The position numbers and the translations under genes were made by a program. DNA of 64,000 bases from RPQJ01 sp963731105 (GTDB lineage Bacteria > Pseudomonadota > Gammaproteobacteria > Steroidobacterales > Steroidobacteraceae). Positions 11,024 to 20,551 of the stretch are shown here, in pieces (positions within the stretch are counted from its first letter, which is position 1; each line of letters begins with the position of its first letter). The stretch covers positions 1 through 64,000 of the forward strand of contig CAVSUM010000019.1 in NCBI GenBank assembly GCA_963731105.1, in the 5' to 3' direction. The notes below the pieces were generated by a model. That model ran no database searches and was not told where the DNA came from. It saw only the letters and a program-made list of their open reading frames with translations.

Positions 11024-12421
11024 ATGCACCTGCACATCCTCGGCATCTGCGGCACCTTCATGGGCGGCATCGCCGCACTGGCACGCGCTGCCGGCCATCG
11101 CGTCACGGGCTCGGACCGCAACGTCTATCCGCCGATGAGCACGCAGCTCGCGGCGCTCGGCATCGAGGTCATCGAGGGCTACGAGGCCGATCAGCTCGAC
11201 CTGCGGCCCGACGTGTTCGTGGTCGGCAACGTGATGAGCCGTGGCAACGCGCTGGTCGAGGCGATCCTCGACGGCGGGCTGCGCTACGAGTCGGGCCCCG
11301 AATGGCTGGCACGCAACGTCCTGCACCAGCGCTGGGTGCTCGGCGTCGCGGGCACGCACGGCAAGACGACGACGACCAGCCTGCTGGCGTGGATCCTCGA
11401 GCATGCGGGCCTCTCGCCCGGCTTCCTGGTGGGCGGCGTGCCGCTCGATTTCGGCGTGAGCGCGCGGCTCGGCTCCGGCCGGCATTTCGTGGTCGAGGCC
11501 GACGAGTACGACACGGCGTTCTTCGACAAGCGCGCCAAGTTCGTGCACTACCGCCCGCGCACCGCGATCCTCAACAACCTCGAGCACGACCACGCGGACA
11601 TCTATCCCGACGTCGCGTCGATCCAGAAGCAGTTCCACCTGCTGCTGCGCACCGTGCCCGGCAACGGGCGGCTGGTGGTGAACGCCGCCGACGCCACCTC
11701 GCCGAGGTGCTGGCCATGGGCTGCTGGACGCCGGTCGAGCGCTTCACCGCGGACGGGCGCGCGCCGATCGGACTGGCGGGTCGTGGCCGAGCCCGCCTCG
11801 GCGCACGCGCGCTTCAGCGTGCTGCATGGCGAGCGGGTGGTGGGCGAGGTGGAGTGGGGCATGCTCGGCCGCCACAACGCCGAGAACGCGCTGGCGGCGC
11901 TGGTGGCGGCAAGGCACGCCGGGGTCGACGAGCAGGCGGCGCTCGAGGCGCTGCGGAAGTTCGGCGGCGTGCGTCGCCGGCTCGAGGTGCGCGGCACGGT
12001 GCGTGGCGTCGTGGTGTACGACGACTTCGCGCATCACCCGACCGCGATCGAGACGACGCTCGAGGGCGTGCGTCGCAAGGCCGGCGGCGGGCGGGTGATC
12101 GCGGTGCTCGAGCCGCGCTCGAACACGATGAAGCTCGGCACGCACAAGGCGGCGCTGGCCGAGTCGCTGCGCGGCGCGGACCAGGTGTTCGTGTACCAGT
12201 CGCCGGAAGTGAAGTGGGACGTGACGGACGCCATGCGCCCGCTCGGGTCGCTGGCCACCGTGCACACGGACCTGGCGCAGCTCACGGCGGCACTCTCTGC
12301 GGCGGCGCAACCCGGTGACCACCTGGTGCTGATGAGCAACGGTTCGTTCGGCGGCTTGCACGAGCGCCTGCTCGCTGCGCTTCGGGAAAATAGGGGACAT
12401 TCTCCTATTTTCACTGGGTGA
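11024..12421 (+). CDS. mpl: UDP-N-acetylmuramate:murein tripeptide ligase (peptidoglycan recycling)
   Basis: Mur-ligase family enzyme that attaches recycled L-Ala-gamma-D-Glu-mDAP tripeptide to UDP-MurNAc. MHLHILGICGTFMGGIA is the UDP-binding start, GVAGTHGKTTT the ATP loop, NNLEHDHADIY a Mur motif, and HHPTAIETT lies in the C-terminal domain. Two compensating indels (one base lost at about 11694, one gained at about 11770) scramble roughly 25 residues. The restored text there is HLAEVLAMGCWTPVERF. The last dozen residues (ENRGHSPIFTG) are encoded by a palindromic repeat, so the native protein may originally have ended near GGLHERLLAAL. Confidence 0.93.
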   Translation: MHLHILGICGTFMGGIAALARAAGHRVTGSDRNVYPPMSTQLAALGIEVIEGYEADQLDLRPDVFVVGNVMSRGNALVEAILDGGLRYESGPEWLARNVLHQRWVLGVAGTHGKTTTTSLLAWILEHAGLSPGFLVGGVPLDFGVSARLGSGRHFVVEADEYDTAFFDKRAKFVHYRPRTAILNNLEHDHADIYPDVASIQKQFHLLLRTVPGNGRLVVNAADATSPRCWPWAAGRRSSASPRTGARRSDWRVVAEPASAHARFSVLHGERVVGEVEWGMLGRHNAENALAALVAARHAGVDEQAALEALRKFGGVRRRLEVRGTVRGVVVYDDFAHHPTAIETTLEGVRRKAGGGRVIAVLEPRSNTMKLGTHKAALAESLRGADQVFVYQSPEVKWDVTDAMRPLGSLATVHTDLAQLTAALSAAAQPGDHLVLMSNGSFGGLHERLLAALRENRGHSPIFTG

Positions 12422-12448
12422 AAATAGGAGAATGTCCCCTATTTTCCC
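12384..12448. repeat. Perfect 65-bp REP-like palindrome, family A
   Basis: Two exact 31-nt arms around a TGG loop. Each arm is itself a hairpin: AAAATAGG and CCTATTTT enclose GGACATTCT or AGAATGTCC. The element holds the last codons of mpl and the first codons of the LON-domain gene, so it links two coding sequences. Related arms occur at 8317-8393 and, degenerate, at 22255-22280. Confidence 0.9.
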
Positions 12449-13043
12449 GCAGATCGAGATTCCACTGTTTCCGCTCGGCACGGTGCTGTTCCCGGGCGGC
12501 CCGCTGCCGCTGCGCATCTTCGAGACGCGCTACATCGACCTCGTGCGCCGCTGCCTGCGCGACGGCTCGGGCTTCGGCGTGGTGCTGATCCGCGAGGGCG
12601 CCGAGGCGGGCGGGCCGGCCCTGACGTTCGACGTCGGCACGTATGCGCGCATCGTCGATTTTTCGCAGCAGCCGGATGGACTGCTCGGCATCCAGGCGGC
12701 TGGCGAGCGCCGCTTCCGCATCCTCGAGCGGCGCCGCGCGCGCGACGGGCTGAACCTCGCCGACGTCGAATGGCTGCCCGACGAGGTGTCGCTGCCGTTG
12801 CCGGAGGAGTTCGCGGAACTGGGGCCGGCGCTGGACGCGATCCTGGCGCAGGTCGGCGAGCCCTATGCCGCCCTCGAGCGACACGTGGCCGACGCTACGT
12901 GGGTCGCCGGCCGGCTCGCCGAGATCCTGCCGATTGCTCCTGCGCACAAGCAGCATTGCCTCGAGCTCGACGACCCGGTCGAGCGATTGCGCTACCTGCG
13001 GCCGCTGTTCGAGATCCGCCGGGAAAAGGGGACGGTCTCTTGA
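12432..13043 (+). CDS. LON N-terminal (substrate-binding) domain protein
   Basis: 203 residues matching stand-alone Lon substrate-binding domain proteins without ATPase or protease parts. IPLFPLGTVLFPGGPLPLRI is followed by FETRYIDLVRRC and a GIQAAGERRFRI segment. Such proteins are thought to bind unfolded or specific substrates; their role is unproven. Its ATG at 12432 and residues MSPIFP lie inside the family A palindrome. Its last residues (EKGTVS) lie inside a second palindrome at 13027-13083, so both ends are shaped by repeats. Confidence 0.85.
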   Translation: MSPIFPQIEIPLFPLGTVLFPGGPLPLRIFETRYIDLVRRCLRDGSGFGVVLIREGAEAGGPALTFDVGTYARIVDFSQQPDGLLGIQAAGERRFRILERRRARDGLNLADVEWLPDEVSLPLPEEFAELGPALDAILAQVGEPYAALERHVADATWVAGRLAEILPIAPAHKQHCLELDDPVERLRYLRPLFEIRREKGTVS

Positions 13044-13083
13044 GTGTCCCCGGTCGCTGGGGACACTCAAGAGACCGTCCCCT
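13027..13083. repeat. REP-like palindrome, family B, at the LON-domain gene end
   Basis: Two exact 25-nt arms, AGGGGACGGTCTCTTGAGTG plus TCCCC and the reverse complement, around a 7-nt loop. The stop codon of the LON-domain gene lies in the left arm. A solitary copy of the right arm is found at 13549-13572. Confidence 0.88.
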
Positions 13084-13194
13084 CGCCGAATCTGCACACA
13101 TCCGCTGCAAATGCGCGTGGCGAGCAGCGGCCCGAAGGCCTGCAATGCAGGCACCGGGCCGGGCTGGCCGGCTCGTTCACCGGGAGCAGCAGTC

Positions 13195-13542
13195 ATGGAA
13201 GACATCAAGGCCGCCGAGATCCTCAAGTCCCTGGCCGCGGGCAGCGACGCCACCGACCCGACCGCCCTGCAATCGCCGGACGTGGTGCGTGCGCTGTTCG
13301 TCGCCGCGGAATCGCTCGAAGCGCGAGCGCGGGCCGCGCGCCGCAGCGGCAACCTGCCGCGCAACGCCGGCAAGACGTGGACGCAGGAAGAGGATGAACG
13401 CCTCCTCGCCGGCTTCGACGGCGGCACGACGGTCGACGCGCTGGCGACCGCACACGAGCGCACCCGCGCCGGCATCGAGGCGCGACTGGTGAAGCACGGC
13501 CGGCTCGAGGCCGAACAGGCCCCGGCGGCGCGCATTCGCTGA
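13195..13542 (+). CDS. Conserved 115-residue protein with a SANT/Myb-like helical C-terminus
   Basis: MEDIKAAEILKSLAAG opens a helical N-terminal part, PDVVRALFVAAESLE a second helix, and KTWTQEEDERLLAGFDGG a Myb/SANT-like motif. It finishes as RTRAGIEARLVKHGRL. This arrangement is common among uncharacterised gammaproteobacterial proteins and could bind nucleic acid, but no experimental function is known to me. ATG 13195 is preferred because the family begins with MEDIKAAEIL. A solitary family B repeat arm follows the stop codon. Confidence 0.75.
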   Translation: MEDIKAAEILKSLAAGSDATDPTALQSPDVVRALFVAAESLEARARAARRSGNLPRNAGKTWTQEEDERLLAGFDGGTTVDALATAHERTRAGIEARLVKHGRLEAEQAPAARIR

Positions 13543-13548
13543 GCTGGC

Positions 13549-13572
13549 GGGGACACTCAAGAGACCGTCCCC
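13549..13572. repeat. Solitary family B repeat arm
   Basis: 24 bp identical to the right arm of the palindrome at 13027-13083, without its partner. It lies just past the stop of the Myb-like gene and upstream of the glycosyltransferase gene. Confidence 0.8.
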
Positions 13573-13668
13573 GGGGATAGAATCGCGGGATGCCGCTGCC
13601 GCCGCATCCCGACGATCCTGCTCCCAGCCGGCGCCGCCATCCAGCCGCCGGGGACGGGGCGGCTGCGC

Positions 13669-15804
13669 GTGATGCAGGTGATCCTGTCGCGCGGCTTCGC
13701 CGGCTCGGAGCGGGCCGCGGTCGAGGCGTGTGCGGCGCTCGCGCAGCAGCACGACGTCGCACTGGTGGTGCGCAGCGACCATCGCAACGCTGCCGGCGTG
13801 AGCCTGCTCGACGCGCTGCAGCCCGGCGTGCAGGTCTTCGAAGTGCCGCCGTACGTCGGCACGCGACGACGCCTTGCGACCCTGGTCCGCGATTGGCGGC
13901 CCGACGTCATCCACACGCACCTGCGCCGCGGGACGCGCCTCGTCGCGCAGCTGCGCCCCGAGGCCGTGCATCTCAGCACGCTGCACCTGTTCCTGAACGG
14001 GCCGCACTATCTGCAGACGGACGGCCTGTTGTGCATTTCGGACTGGCAGCTCGCCACCGTCCCGCAGGACTATCGCGGCCAGGTGTTCCTGGTGCCGAAC
14101 TCGCTGGTGTCGCAGCCGCGGCTGTCCGCCGCGCGGGTACGCGCACTGCGCGCAGAGCTCGGCGTCGGCGACGACGACTACCTGGTCGGCGGCGTGGGCC
14201 GCCTCGTGGCACGCAAGGGCTTCGACATATTGATCCGCGCCTTCGACGAGGCGGGGCTGCCGCGCGCCCGGCTGGTCATCGTCGGCGACGGCTACGAGCG
14301 GTTGCGGCTCAAGCGTGCCGCCGGCCCGGACGTGACGTTCACCGGCTTCCGTCGCGACGTGAAGGACATCTACCAGGCCCTCGACCTGTTCGTCTGCCCA
14401 TCGAGCTACGAGCCGTTCGGTCGCGTGATCGCCGAGGCGCTCGACGGCGGCGTGCCGGTGGTCGCCACCGACGCACAGGGCCCGCGCGACCTCGCGCAAC
14501 GCTGTCCGATCGATCTCGTGCCGCGCGACGACGTGTCGGCCCTCGCCGCGGCCCTGCGTCGCCACGCGGCAAACGGGCGAGTACGCGTCGACGTCGACCT
14601 CGCCGAGTTCAGCCTCGAGCGCACGGCGGCACGGCTGGAGCAGGCTTATCGCAGCACGCTGGCGAGGAAGCGCTCCGCCGCCGCGCCGCTGGCCGATGAC
14701 TTCGTGCCGCGCGTGCTGTTCTCGCCGGTGTCCGGCCCCGGCGGCGCGGGTGAACTCATGCGCTGCCTGATCATCGCGCGCGAACTGGCCCGCGCCGAGC
14801 CCGCGGCGGACATCCGTTTCCTGGTGAGCAAGTCGGCCGTGTTTCGCGAGTCGGTGAACTTCCCCGTGATCGACTGCGACGCCTCGCCCACCAACAGCAC
14901 GCCCCAGGTGCTGGCGGCGATCGATGCCTTTCGCCCGCACGTCATGGTGTTCGACAACTCGGGCCGCACTTCGCAACTGCGGGCCGCAAAGCGCGCCGGG
15001 GCGCGCCTGGTGTTCTCCAGCCGCGCGCCCAAGCTGCGCTGGAAGGCGTTCCGCATCAAGTGGATGCGGCTGCTCGACGAGCACTGGATCGTGTTCCCCA
15101 CGTTCGTCACCGGCGGCCCGAAGCGGCTCGAGCAGCTCAAGCTGCGCTGGTTCCCAAACTACAGGGTGCAGCAGTTCGACACGTTGTTCACGCCGTCGGA
15201 GCCGACGGAGCGTCACGCGTGGCTGGCCCGCCAGGGATTGGAGCCCGGCGGCTACGTCGTGTTCGTGCCCGGCGGCCGGGCCGAGGCGTCGCGCGTGGCG
15301 GAACCGGCGGAACTGTTCATCGCCGCAGCGCAGGCGTTCGTGGCCGAAACCGGCCAGCGCAGCGTCGTGCTCACCGGGCGCAAGACGGTTGCCGCCTCGG
15401 ACGCAAGTGACCCGCGTTTGACGCTGCTGCCGCGCATCGACCCTGGCGAGGTACAGCACCTGCTGGCCGAGGCGCTGCTGGTGGTGAGCAACGGCGGCAC
15501 GACGCTGGTTCATTCGCTCGCGCACGGCCGACCGATCATCTCGATCCCGCTGGCGGGCGACCAGGATCGACGCATTCGCCGCGCCGTGCGGTTGCAGATC
15601 GCCGCGACCGCGGACCGGACGCCCGAGGCAATCGCTGCCGCGGCCGCCAGCCTGCTCGCGGATCCAGCGCGACGCGCGGCGATGGTGCAGAACATTACGG
15701 CCATGGGCATCGCCAACGGCGTCGGTGCGGCGGTGGCGACGCTGCGGGCGCTCGCGCGGCGCAGCAAGGCCGTGGCGGCCGCCCGCTCAACCGTGGTCGA
15801 GTAA
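13669..15804 (+). CDS. Two-module glycosyltransferase: GT4 domain followed by a second GT-B domain
   Basis: 711 residues in one uninterrupted frame. Residues 1 to about 340 are a GT4 enzyme: VILSRGFAGSERA donor-side loop, VGGVGRLVARKGFDILIRAF hinge, and the E-x7-E motif EPFGRVIAE. From about residue 345 a second GT-B-like unit begins with RVLFSPVSGPGGAGELMRCL and ends with SNGGTTLVHSLAHGRPIISI, resembling MurG/PseG-type UDP-sugar enzymes. It may act on lipopolysaccharide core or another surface glycan. The start is GTG 13669 or ATG 13672. Given indel errors elsewhere in the window, an original two-gene arrangement cannot be excluded. Its 3' end overlaps the convergent beta-propeller gene by 18 nt. 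Confidence 0.8.
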   Translation: MMQVILSRGFAGSERAAVEACAALAQQHDVALVVRSDHRNAAGVSLLDALQPGVQVFEVPPYVGTRRRLATLVRDWRPDVIHTHLRRGTRLVAQLRPEAVHLSTLHLFLNGPHYLQTDGLLCISDWQLATVPQDYRGQVFLVPNSLVSQPRLSAARVRALRAELGVGDDDYLVGGVGRLVARKGFDILIRAFDEAGLPRARLVIVGDGYERLRLKRAAGPDVTFTGFRRDVKDIYQALDLFVCPSSYEPFGRVIAEALDGGVPVVATDAQGPRDLAQRCPIDLVPRDDVSALAAALRRHAANGRVRVDVDLAEFSLERTAARLEQAYRSTLARKRSAAAPLADDFVPRVLFSPVSGPGGAGELMRCLIIARELARAEPAADIRFLVSKSAVFRESVNFPVIDCDASPTNSTPQVLAAIDAFRPHVMVFDNSGRTSQLRAAKRAGARLVFSSRAPKLRWKAFRIKWMRLLDEHWIVFPTFVTGGPKRLEQLKLRWFPNYRVQQFDTLFTPSEPTERHAWLARQGLEPGGYVVFVPGGRAEASRVAEPAELFIAAAQAFVAETGQRSVVLTGRKTVAASDASDPRLTLLPRIDPGEVQHLLAEALLVVSNGGTTLVHSLAHGRPIISIPLAGDQDRRIRRAVRLQIAATADRTPEAIAAAAASLLADPARRAAMVQNITAMGIANGVGAAVATLRALARRSKAVAAARSTVVE

Positions 15805-17088
15805 CCCGGCCAGGTCGGCCACGTAAACGCGGCGCCGTCCGTCGGGACAGGCGTTGAATGCGATGCGCGTGAAGCTGCGGTCCCACGCGGGATGCGGGTC
15901 GACGCGCAGCGCACCGGTGGCGCGCTCCGCCAGCGGGCGGATGCCGATGCGCACCAGCGTGGTCTCCGTTCCCATTTGCAGGTCGACGAGTCGCAACGGG
16001 GCGGAGCCATCTTCGAACGCCTGTGGCTCGTCCACGTACGCGTCGCTCAAGAGGTAGCGGCCGCCTGGGTGCAGCGTCGGGTGCCCCGAGCCCGACACCG
16101 CCGGCGCCAGAGTCTCGAGCTCCGAACCATCCCAGCGCAGCCTGGCGAAGCGCAGTCCGTCGCCCTGCGTGTCGAGGTTCATCAGCACGTGGTCGCCGTC
16201 CGGACACCAGTTGGGGTGGTGCCCGCGGCCCCAGCGCTCGGGCGTGACCGCGACGCGGACGTTGCCGCCGTCCGCGTCCATGGTCACGACGTGCTTGGCG
16301 CCGAAGCGGCGCTTGCGCTTCCACGGCAGCCAGCTGCGCGGCAGCCAGCGCAGCGCGAGCATCAGGCGCGTGCCCTGCGGATTCCATTTCACGTGGAAGC
16401 CGAAGAAGTCGCCGCGCCGCTGCGCGGCGGCGATCGGCGGTTGCGCCGTGCGCACGATCTGCGCCAGCGACACCAGCAGTCGCGTATCGCCGTTGTCGAG
16501 GTTGGTGAGCCAGATGCCGTCGTCATCCGGCGCGCCGCGGTTCGCCGGCACGTGCGCGGGCGGCACCACCACGCCGTAGCCGCGCTGGGTGACCGCCATG
16601 CGGCGCAGGCAGGGGCTCGCAGCCCAGCGGCCGTCCGGCGACACCGAGTACACCGTGCCGGCCAGGTTGCGCCGCTCGCCGCTCACCGGGTCGAGGCGCA
16701 CGCCGTGCGGGATCCAGTCGCGCACGTCGAGGTCGTTGAAGAGCAGCGTGCGGTCGTCCGCGCCCCACTGCAGTTGCGCGCCGAGCTGCACGTCCCAGCC
16801 GCGGGTGTCGGCGACGGTGCGCACCTCGCCGGTCACGAGATCGACGACGGCGATTTCCGCGACGTCGCCGGGCTTCGGCAGGCGATCCTCGAACGGCAGC
16901 CGCGTCAACGCCAGGTAGCGGCCGGACGGGCTGAACGGCGAGCTGTCGTAATAGCGATGGATGTAGCCGGTGCCGCCAGGCGTCACGCAATGCACCGGGA
17001 CGCGCGGCGCGAAGCCGGTGTAGGCGGGAAACGTGCCGGCGAGCGTTGGCTGCATGTGGACGGGACCGTTGCTCCGCGTGGCGCTCAT
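15787..17088 (-). CDS. TolB/WD40-like beta-propeller protein
   Basis: 433 residues with repeated propeller blades such as FSPSGRYLALTRLP, YSVSPDGRWAAS, HHPNWCPDGDHVLMNL and HPTLHPGGRYLLSD. No convincing signal peptide is seen from ATG 17088. Related propellers include PD40/TolB-like proteins and oligogalacturonate lyases, but the metal-binding His set of the latter was not confirmed. It follows the acyltransferase gene by 54 bp on the same strand and converges with the glycosyltransferase. A role in surface-glycan metabolism is an inference from these neighbours. Confidence 0.7.
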   Translation of the reverse strand: MSATRSNGPVHMQPTLAGTFPAYTGFAPRVPVHCVTPGGTGYIHRYYDSSPFSPSGRYLALTRLPFEDRLPKPGDVAEIAVVDLVTGEVRTVADTRGWDVQLGAQLQWGADDRTLLFNDLDVRDWIPHGVRLDPVSGERRNLAGTVYSVSPDGRWAASPCLRRMAVTQRGYGVVVPPAHVPANRGAPDDDGIWLTNLDNGDTRLLVSLAQIVRTAQPPIAAAQRRGDFFGFHVKWNPQGTRLMLALRWLPRSWLPWKRKRRFGAKHVVTMDADGGNVRVAVTPERWGRGHHPNWCPDGDHVLMNLDTQGDGLRFARLRWDGSELETLAPAVSGSGHPTLHPGGRYLLSDAYVDEPQAFEDGSAPLRLVDLQMGTETTLVRIGIRPLAERATGALRVDPHPAWDRSFTRIAFNACPDGRRRVYVADLAGLLDHG

Positions 17089-17142
17089 GCTACGCGAAAG
17101 CGGCCACACGAGCAGCGGCACGGGCAGCGGCGTCGAGGCCGC

Positions 17143-19120
17143 TCAGCGCGCGAACACCGTGCCGAACATCGGCTCGAGCAGCGTCGCCCCGTGCAGCGAC
17201 AGGTGATGGCTGTCGAAATACAGCGGGCGGCCATCGCTGACGATTGCGCAGCGACCCTGCGGGCAAAGCACCGCTTCCGGCCGCAGCACATCGACGCCTG
17301 GCAGCGAGTCGAGTTCCTGCAGCAGTGGCGCCACGAACGACTGGCGCGCGTCGTAATCGGCGCGCGACGGGGCAACGGGCGGCGGCCGCTCGAACCGCGC
17401 AGCACGCGCCAGTACCGACGGCACGTCCCAGCCGATTTCCGGCACCGGCGCCACGATCCACACGTGCTTGCCGAGGCCGACCAGCGTCTCGACCGAGTGA
17501 CGCAACGACCGCTCGAGCAGGCGTCGGTTGTTCGCCACGGACAGCTCGGCCGACGTGCCGTCCGTCAGGTACACCGATTCGCCCGCCTCATGGCCGTAGC
17601 GCGCGGCTTCGGCCAGCAGGCCCCAGCGTCCCGCGAGGATGACGTCGGTCACGGCCGGCGCGCCTGCCAGGAAGTCGAGCACCGACTGGTTGAACGCGTC
17701 GCACTTGTCGCCGGACCCGTCCTCGCTGCGGTGCACACCCGGCAGCGGCGCGCAGCGCACCCGCAGCGCGAGCAGCCCCGCCGCACCGCCGCGGGCCGCC
17801 GCCGCGCCGATCGCGTCGGACAGCACGCGACCGTGCGAATCGCCCCACAAAAGGAAGCTCGGTGTTGCGGCCTGCTCGCTGCCCACGCGGCAGAGTCTGC
17901 CCGGCACGGATGTCCTCCGCTGGCGTGTTCTCGCAGGACCAGTTGCGCGGCCGGCGGTCGCTGGCACCTGCCATGAGCAGGCGCACGTCGGGCTCGAGGC
18001 GGCCGGGCCAGCCTTCGGCGACGATCGCGACCGCGCTGGTGCCGACCGCGAGCACCATCACCGCCAGCGCGGCGGCGAACAGTTGCCGGCGATCGAGCAG
18101 GCCACTGCGACCGCGGAACGGTCGTTCGATCCAGCGCCACGACACGACCGCGGCCGCGACGGCCATGGCCACCGCCGTGGCGGTTTCAACCGGCGTGAGT
18201 TCGCGCAGTGCGAAGTAGCGCCACAGCGAGAGGATCGGCCAGTGCCAGAGGTACAGCGAGTACGAGATCAGGCCGACCAGCACGACCGGGCGCAGGCTGA
18301 GCGCGTCGCCGACCGGGTGGTGGCCGCCGCTGCCGGCCCAGATGATCGCAGCCGCGCCGAGACACGGCAGCAATGCGGCAGCGCCCGGGAACGGAGTGGC
18401 CGGCGTGTAGGTGGTCACGGCGACGGCGATGGCCGCGATGCCGAGCCCGCCGACGAGCGTACGCAGCGCGTGCCGGTGCGGCGCCGGGAAGGCGCCGAGC
18501 GCGAGCAGCGCGCCGAGGCCGAGTTCCCAGGCGCGGAACGGCGCCAGGTAGAAGGTCGCGTCGGGATCGATCGGCAGGGACACGACGCTCAGCGCGAACG
18601 TCGCCGCGGTCACCAGCGCGGTGGCCGTCACGTAGCGCTTCCTGCCTCGAGCCGCCACCCACAGCAGGAACAGCGGGAACAGGATGTAGTACTGCTCCTC
18701 GACCGCCAGCGACCAGGTGTGCAGCAGCGGGATTTCCTCGGCGGCACGGCCGAAATAGCCTGATTCGCCCCAGAACAGGAAATTCGAGCCGAACACGCTG
18801 GTGGCGAGCACGCTCTTCGCGAAGTCCACCAGGTCGGCCGGCAACAGCAGCCAGGCGGCGACCGCGGAGGCCGCGAACAGCATCGCGAACAAAGCCGGGA
18901 ACAGGCGACGGATGCGCCGCTCGTAGAAGTTGGCGAGCGTGAACCTGCCGCCGTCGATCTCGTGGCGGATCAGCCCGGTGATCAGGAAGCCCGAGATGAC
19001 GAAGAACACGTCCACGCCGACGAAGCCGCCGGAGAATGCGCCGAGGCCGGCGTGGAACAGCACGACCGGCACGATCGCCACCGCGCGCAGGCCGTCGATG
19101 TCGGGTCGGTAGTGGTGCAT
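17143..19120 (-). CDS. OafA-like acyltransferase with C-terminal SGNH domain, frameshifted
   Basis: About 658 residues after correction. The N-terminal acyltransferase-3 domain begins MHHYRPDIDGLRAVAIVPV and contains RRIRRLFPAL and HTWSLAVEEQYYILFP with about ten membrane helices. The periplasmic SGNH domain has LLWGDSHGR and FDSHHLS, the serine and D-x-x-H parts of the active site. These enzymes O-acetylate O-antigen or other surface polysaccharides. The two parts lie in different frames. One extra base in the CCC at 17900-17902 accounts for it, giving EDIRAG-RLCRVGSEQ. The neighbouring glycosyltransferase suggests a shared glycan target. Confidence 0.88.
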
Positions 19121-19178
19121 GCGCTCGACGATCTGCGACCTGGTACGCGCGTGCGCGCGTGCGCCGCCGGAGCCCGGT

Positions 19179-20447
19179 TCAGATGCGCGCGAACACCCGC
19201 GCGGCGGCGGCGATCGTGGCGTCGATGTCGGCGTCGGTGTGTGCCGCCGAAATGAAGCCCGCCTCGAAGGCCGACGGCGCGAGGTACACGCCTTCGGCGA
19301 GCATGCCGTGGAAGAAGCGCTTGAAGCGCTCCACGTCGCACGCGGTGGCTGCGGCGTACGAATGCACCTGCGGTGCCGCGGTGAAGAACAGCCCGAACAT
19401 GCCGCACACGTGGTTGGTGGCGAGCGGCACGCCGGCCTGGTCGGCCGCGGCCTTGATGCCGTGCACCAGCCGGTCGGTGCTCGCCCCGAGCCGGGCATGG
19501 AACCCGGGCGCGGCGATCCCGTCGAGCGTGGCGAGCCCGGCCGCCATCGCCACCGGGTTACCCGACAGCGTGCCTGCCTGGTACACCGGCCCGAGCGGCG
19601 CGATGCGTTCCATGATGTCGCGCCGGCCGCCGAAGGCGCCCACCGGCATGCCGCCGCCGACGATCTTGCCGAGCGTGGTGAGGTCGGGCCTGATCCCGTA
19701 CAACTCCTGCGCGCCACCCCTGGCGACGCGGAAGCCCGTCATCACCTCGTCGAAGATCAGCACCGCGCCGTGCTGCGTGCACAGCTCGCGCAGCGTCTCG
19801 AGGAAGCCGGGCAGCGGCGGGATGCAGTTCATGTTGCCCGCCACCGGCTCGACGATCACGCAGGCGACGTCCTGGCCGATCTCGGCGAACGCGGCGCGCA
19901 CCTGTGCCGCATCGTTGTAACCGAGCGTGATGGTGTAGGCCGCGAGCTCCGGTGGAACGCCGGGGGAGGTCGGCACGCCGAGCGTGAGCATGCCGGAGCC
20001 GGCCTTCACCAGCAGCGAATCGGAGTGGCCGTGGTAGCAGCCCTCGAACTTGATGATCTTGTTGCGTCCCGTGAAGCCGCGCGCGAGGCGGATGGCACTC
20101 ATGGTCGCCTCGGTGCCCGAGCTGCACATGCGCACCAGCTCGATCGACGGCACCAGCTCGACGATGCGGCGCGCGACGATGGTCTCGATCTCGGTCGGCG
20201 CGCCGAACGACAGGCCGTGCTCGGCCGTCTGCTGCACGGTGCGGATCACGTCCGGGTGCGCATGGCCGAGGATCATCGGGCCCCAGGAACCCACGTAGTC
20301 GATGAACTCGCGGCCGTCCGCCGCCCAGGCACGCGAGCCCTTGGCGCGCGCGAAGAAGATCGGCTCGCCGCCCACGCCGCGGAACGCGCGCACGGGCGAA
20401 TTGACCCCGCCGGGGATGTACTTGCAGGCTTCGGTGAACAGGCTCAC
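19179..20447 (-). CDS. hemL: Glutamate-1-semialdehyde 2,1-aminomutase
   Basis: 422-residue PLP enzyme that forms 5-aminolevulinate in the C5 haem pathway. PGGVNSPVRAFRGVGGEPIF at the start, SSGTEATMSAIRLAR, FDEVMTGFR and the PLP lysine in TLGKIVGGGMPVGAFGG are all present. Length and motifs are normal. It stands alone between the acyltransferase (58 bp downstream) and the TraB/cpdA pair (about 100 bp upstream), all on the minus strand. Confidence 0.96.
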   Translation of the reverse strand: MSLFTEACKYIPGGVNSPVRAFRGVGGEPIFFARAKGSRAWAADGREFIDYVGSWGPMILGHAHPDVIRTVQQTAEHGLSFGAPTEIETIVARRIVELVPSIELVRMCSSGTEATMSAIRLARGFTGRNKIIKFEGCYHGHSDSLLVKAGSGMLTLGVPTSPGVPPELAAYTITLGYNDAAQVRAAFAEIGQDVACVIVEPVAGNMNCIPPLPGFLETLRELCTQHGAVLIFDEVMTGFRVARGGAQELYGIRPDLTTLGKIVGGGMPVGAFGGRRDIMERIAPLGPVYQAGTLSGNPVAMAAGLATLDGIAAPGFHARLGASTDRLVHGIKAAADQAGVPLATNHVCGMFGLFFTAAPQVHSYAAATACDVERFKRFFHGMLAEGVYLAPSAFEAGFISAAHTDADIDATIAAAARVFARI

Positions 20448-20551
20448 GGGTGGCTCCAGCGCCAGGGGCGGTCGCCTAGTCTAGCAAGCGCGCCGCAGAT
20501 CTCGTTCGAGATGGTCGCGATGCCCGGGATCCTGGGGTTAATGCGGCGGGG

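Noticed and set aside
15787..17088. Oligogalacturonate lyase assignment for the propeller protein
   Set aside because: The propeller fold fits, but the characteristic metal-binding histidines could not be confirmed. The gene is about 15 kb from the pectin locus and has no regulon operator nearby.
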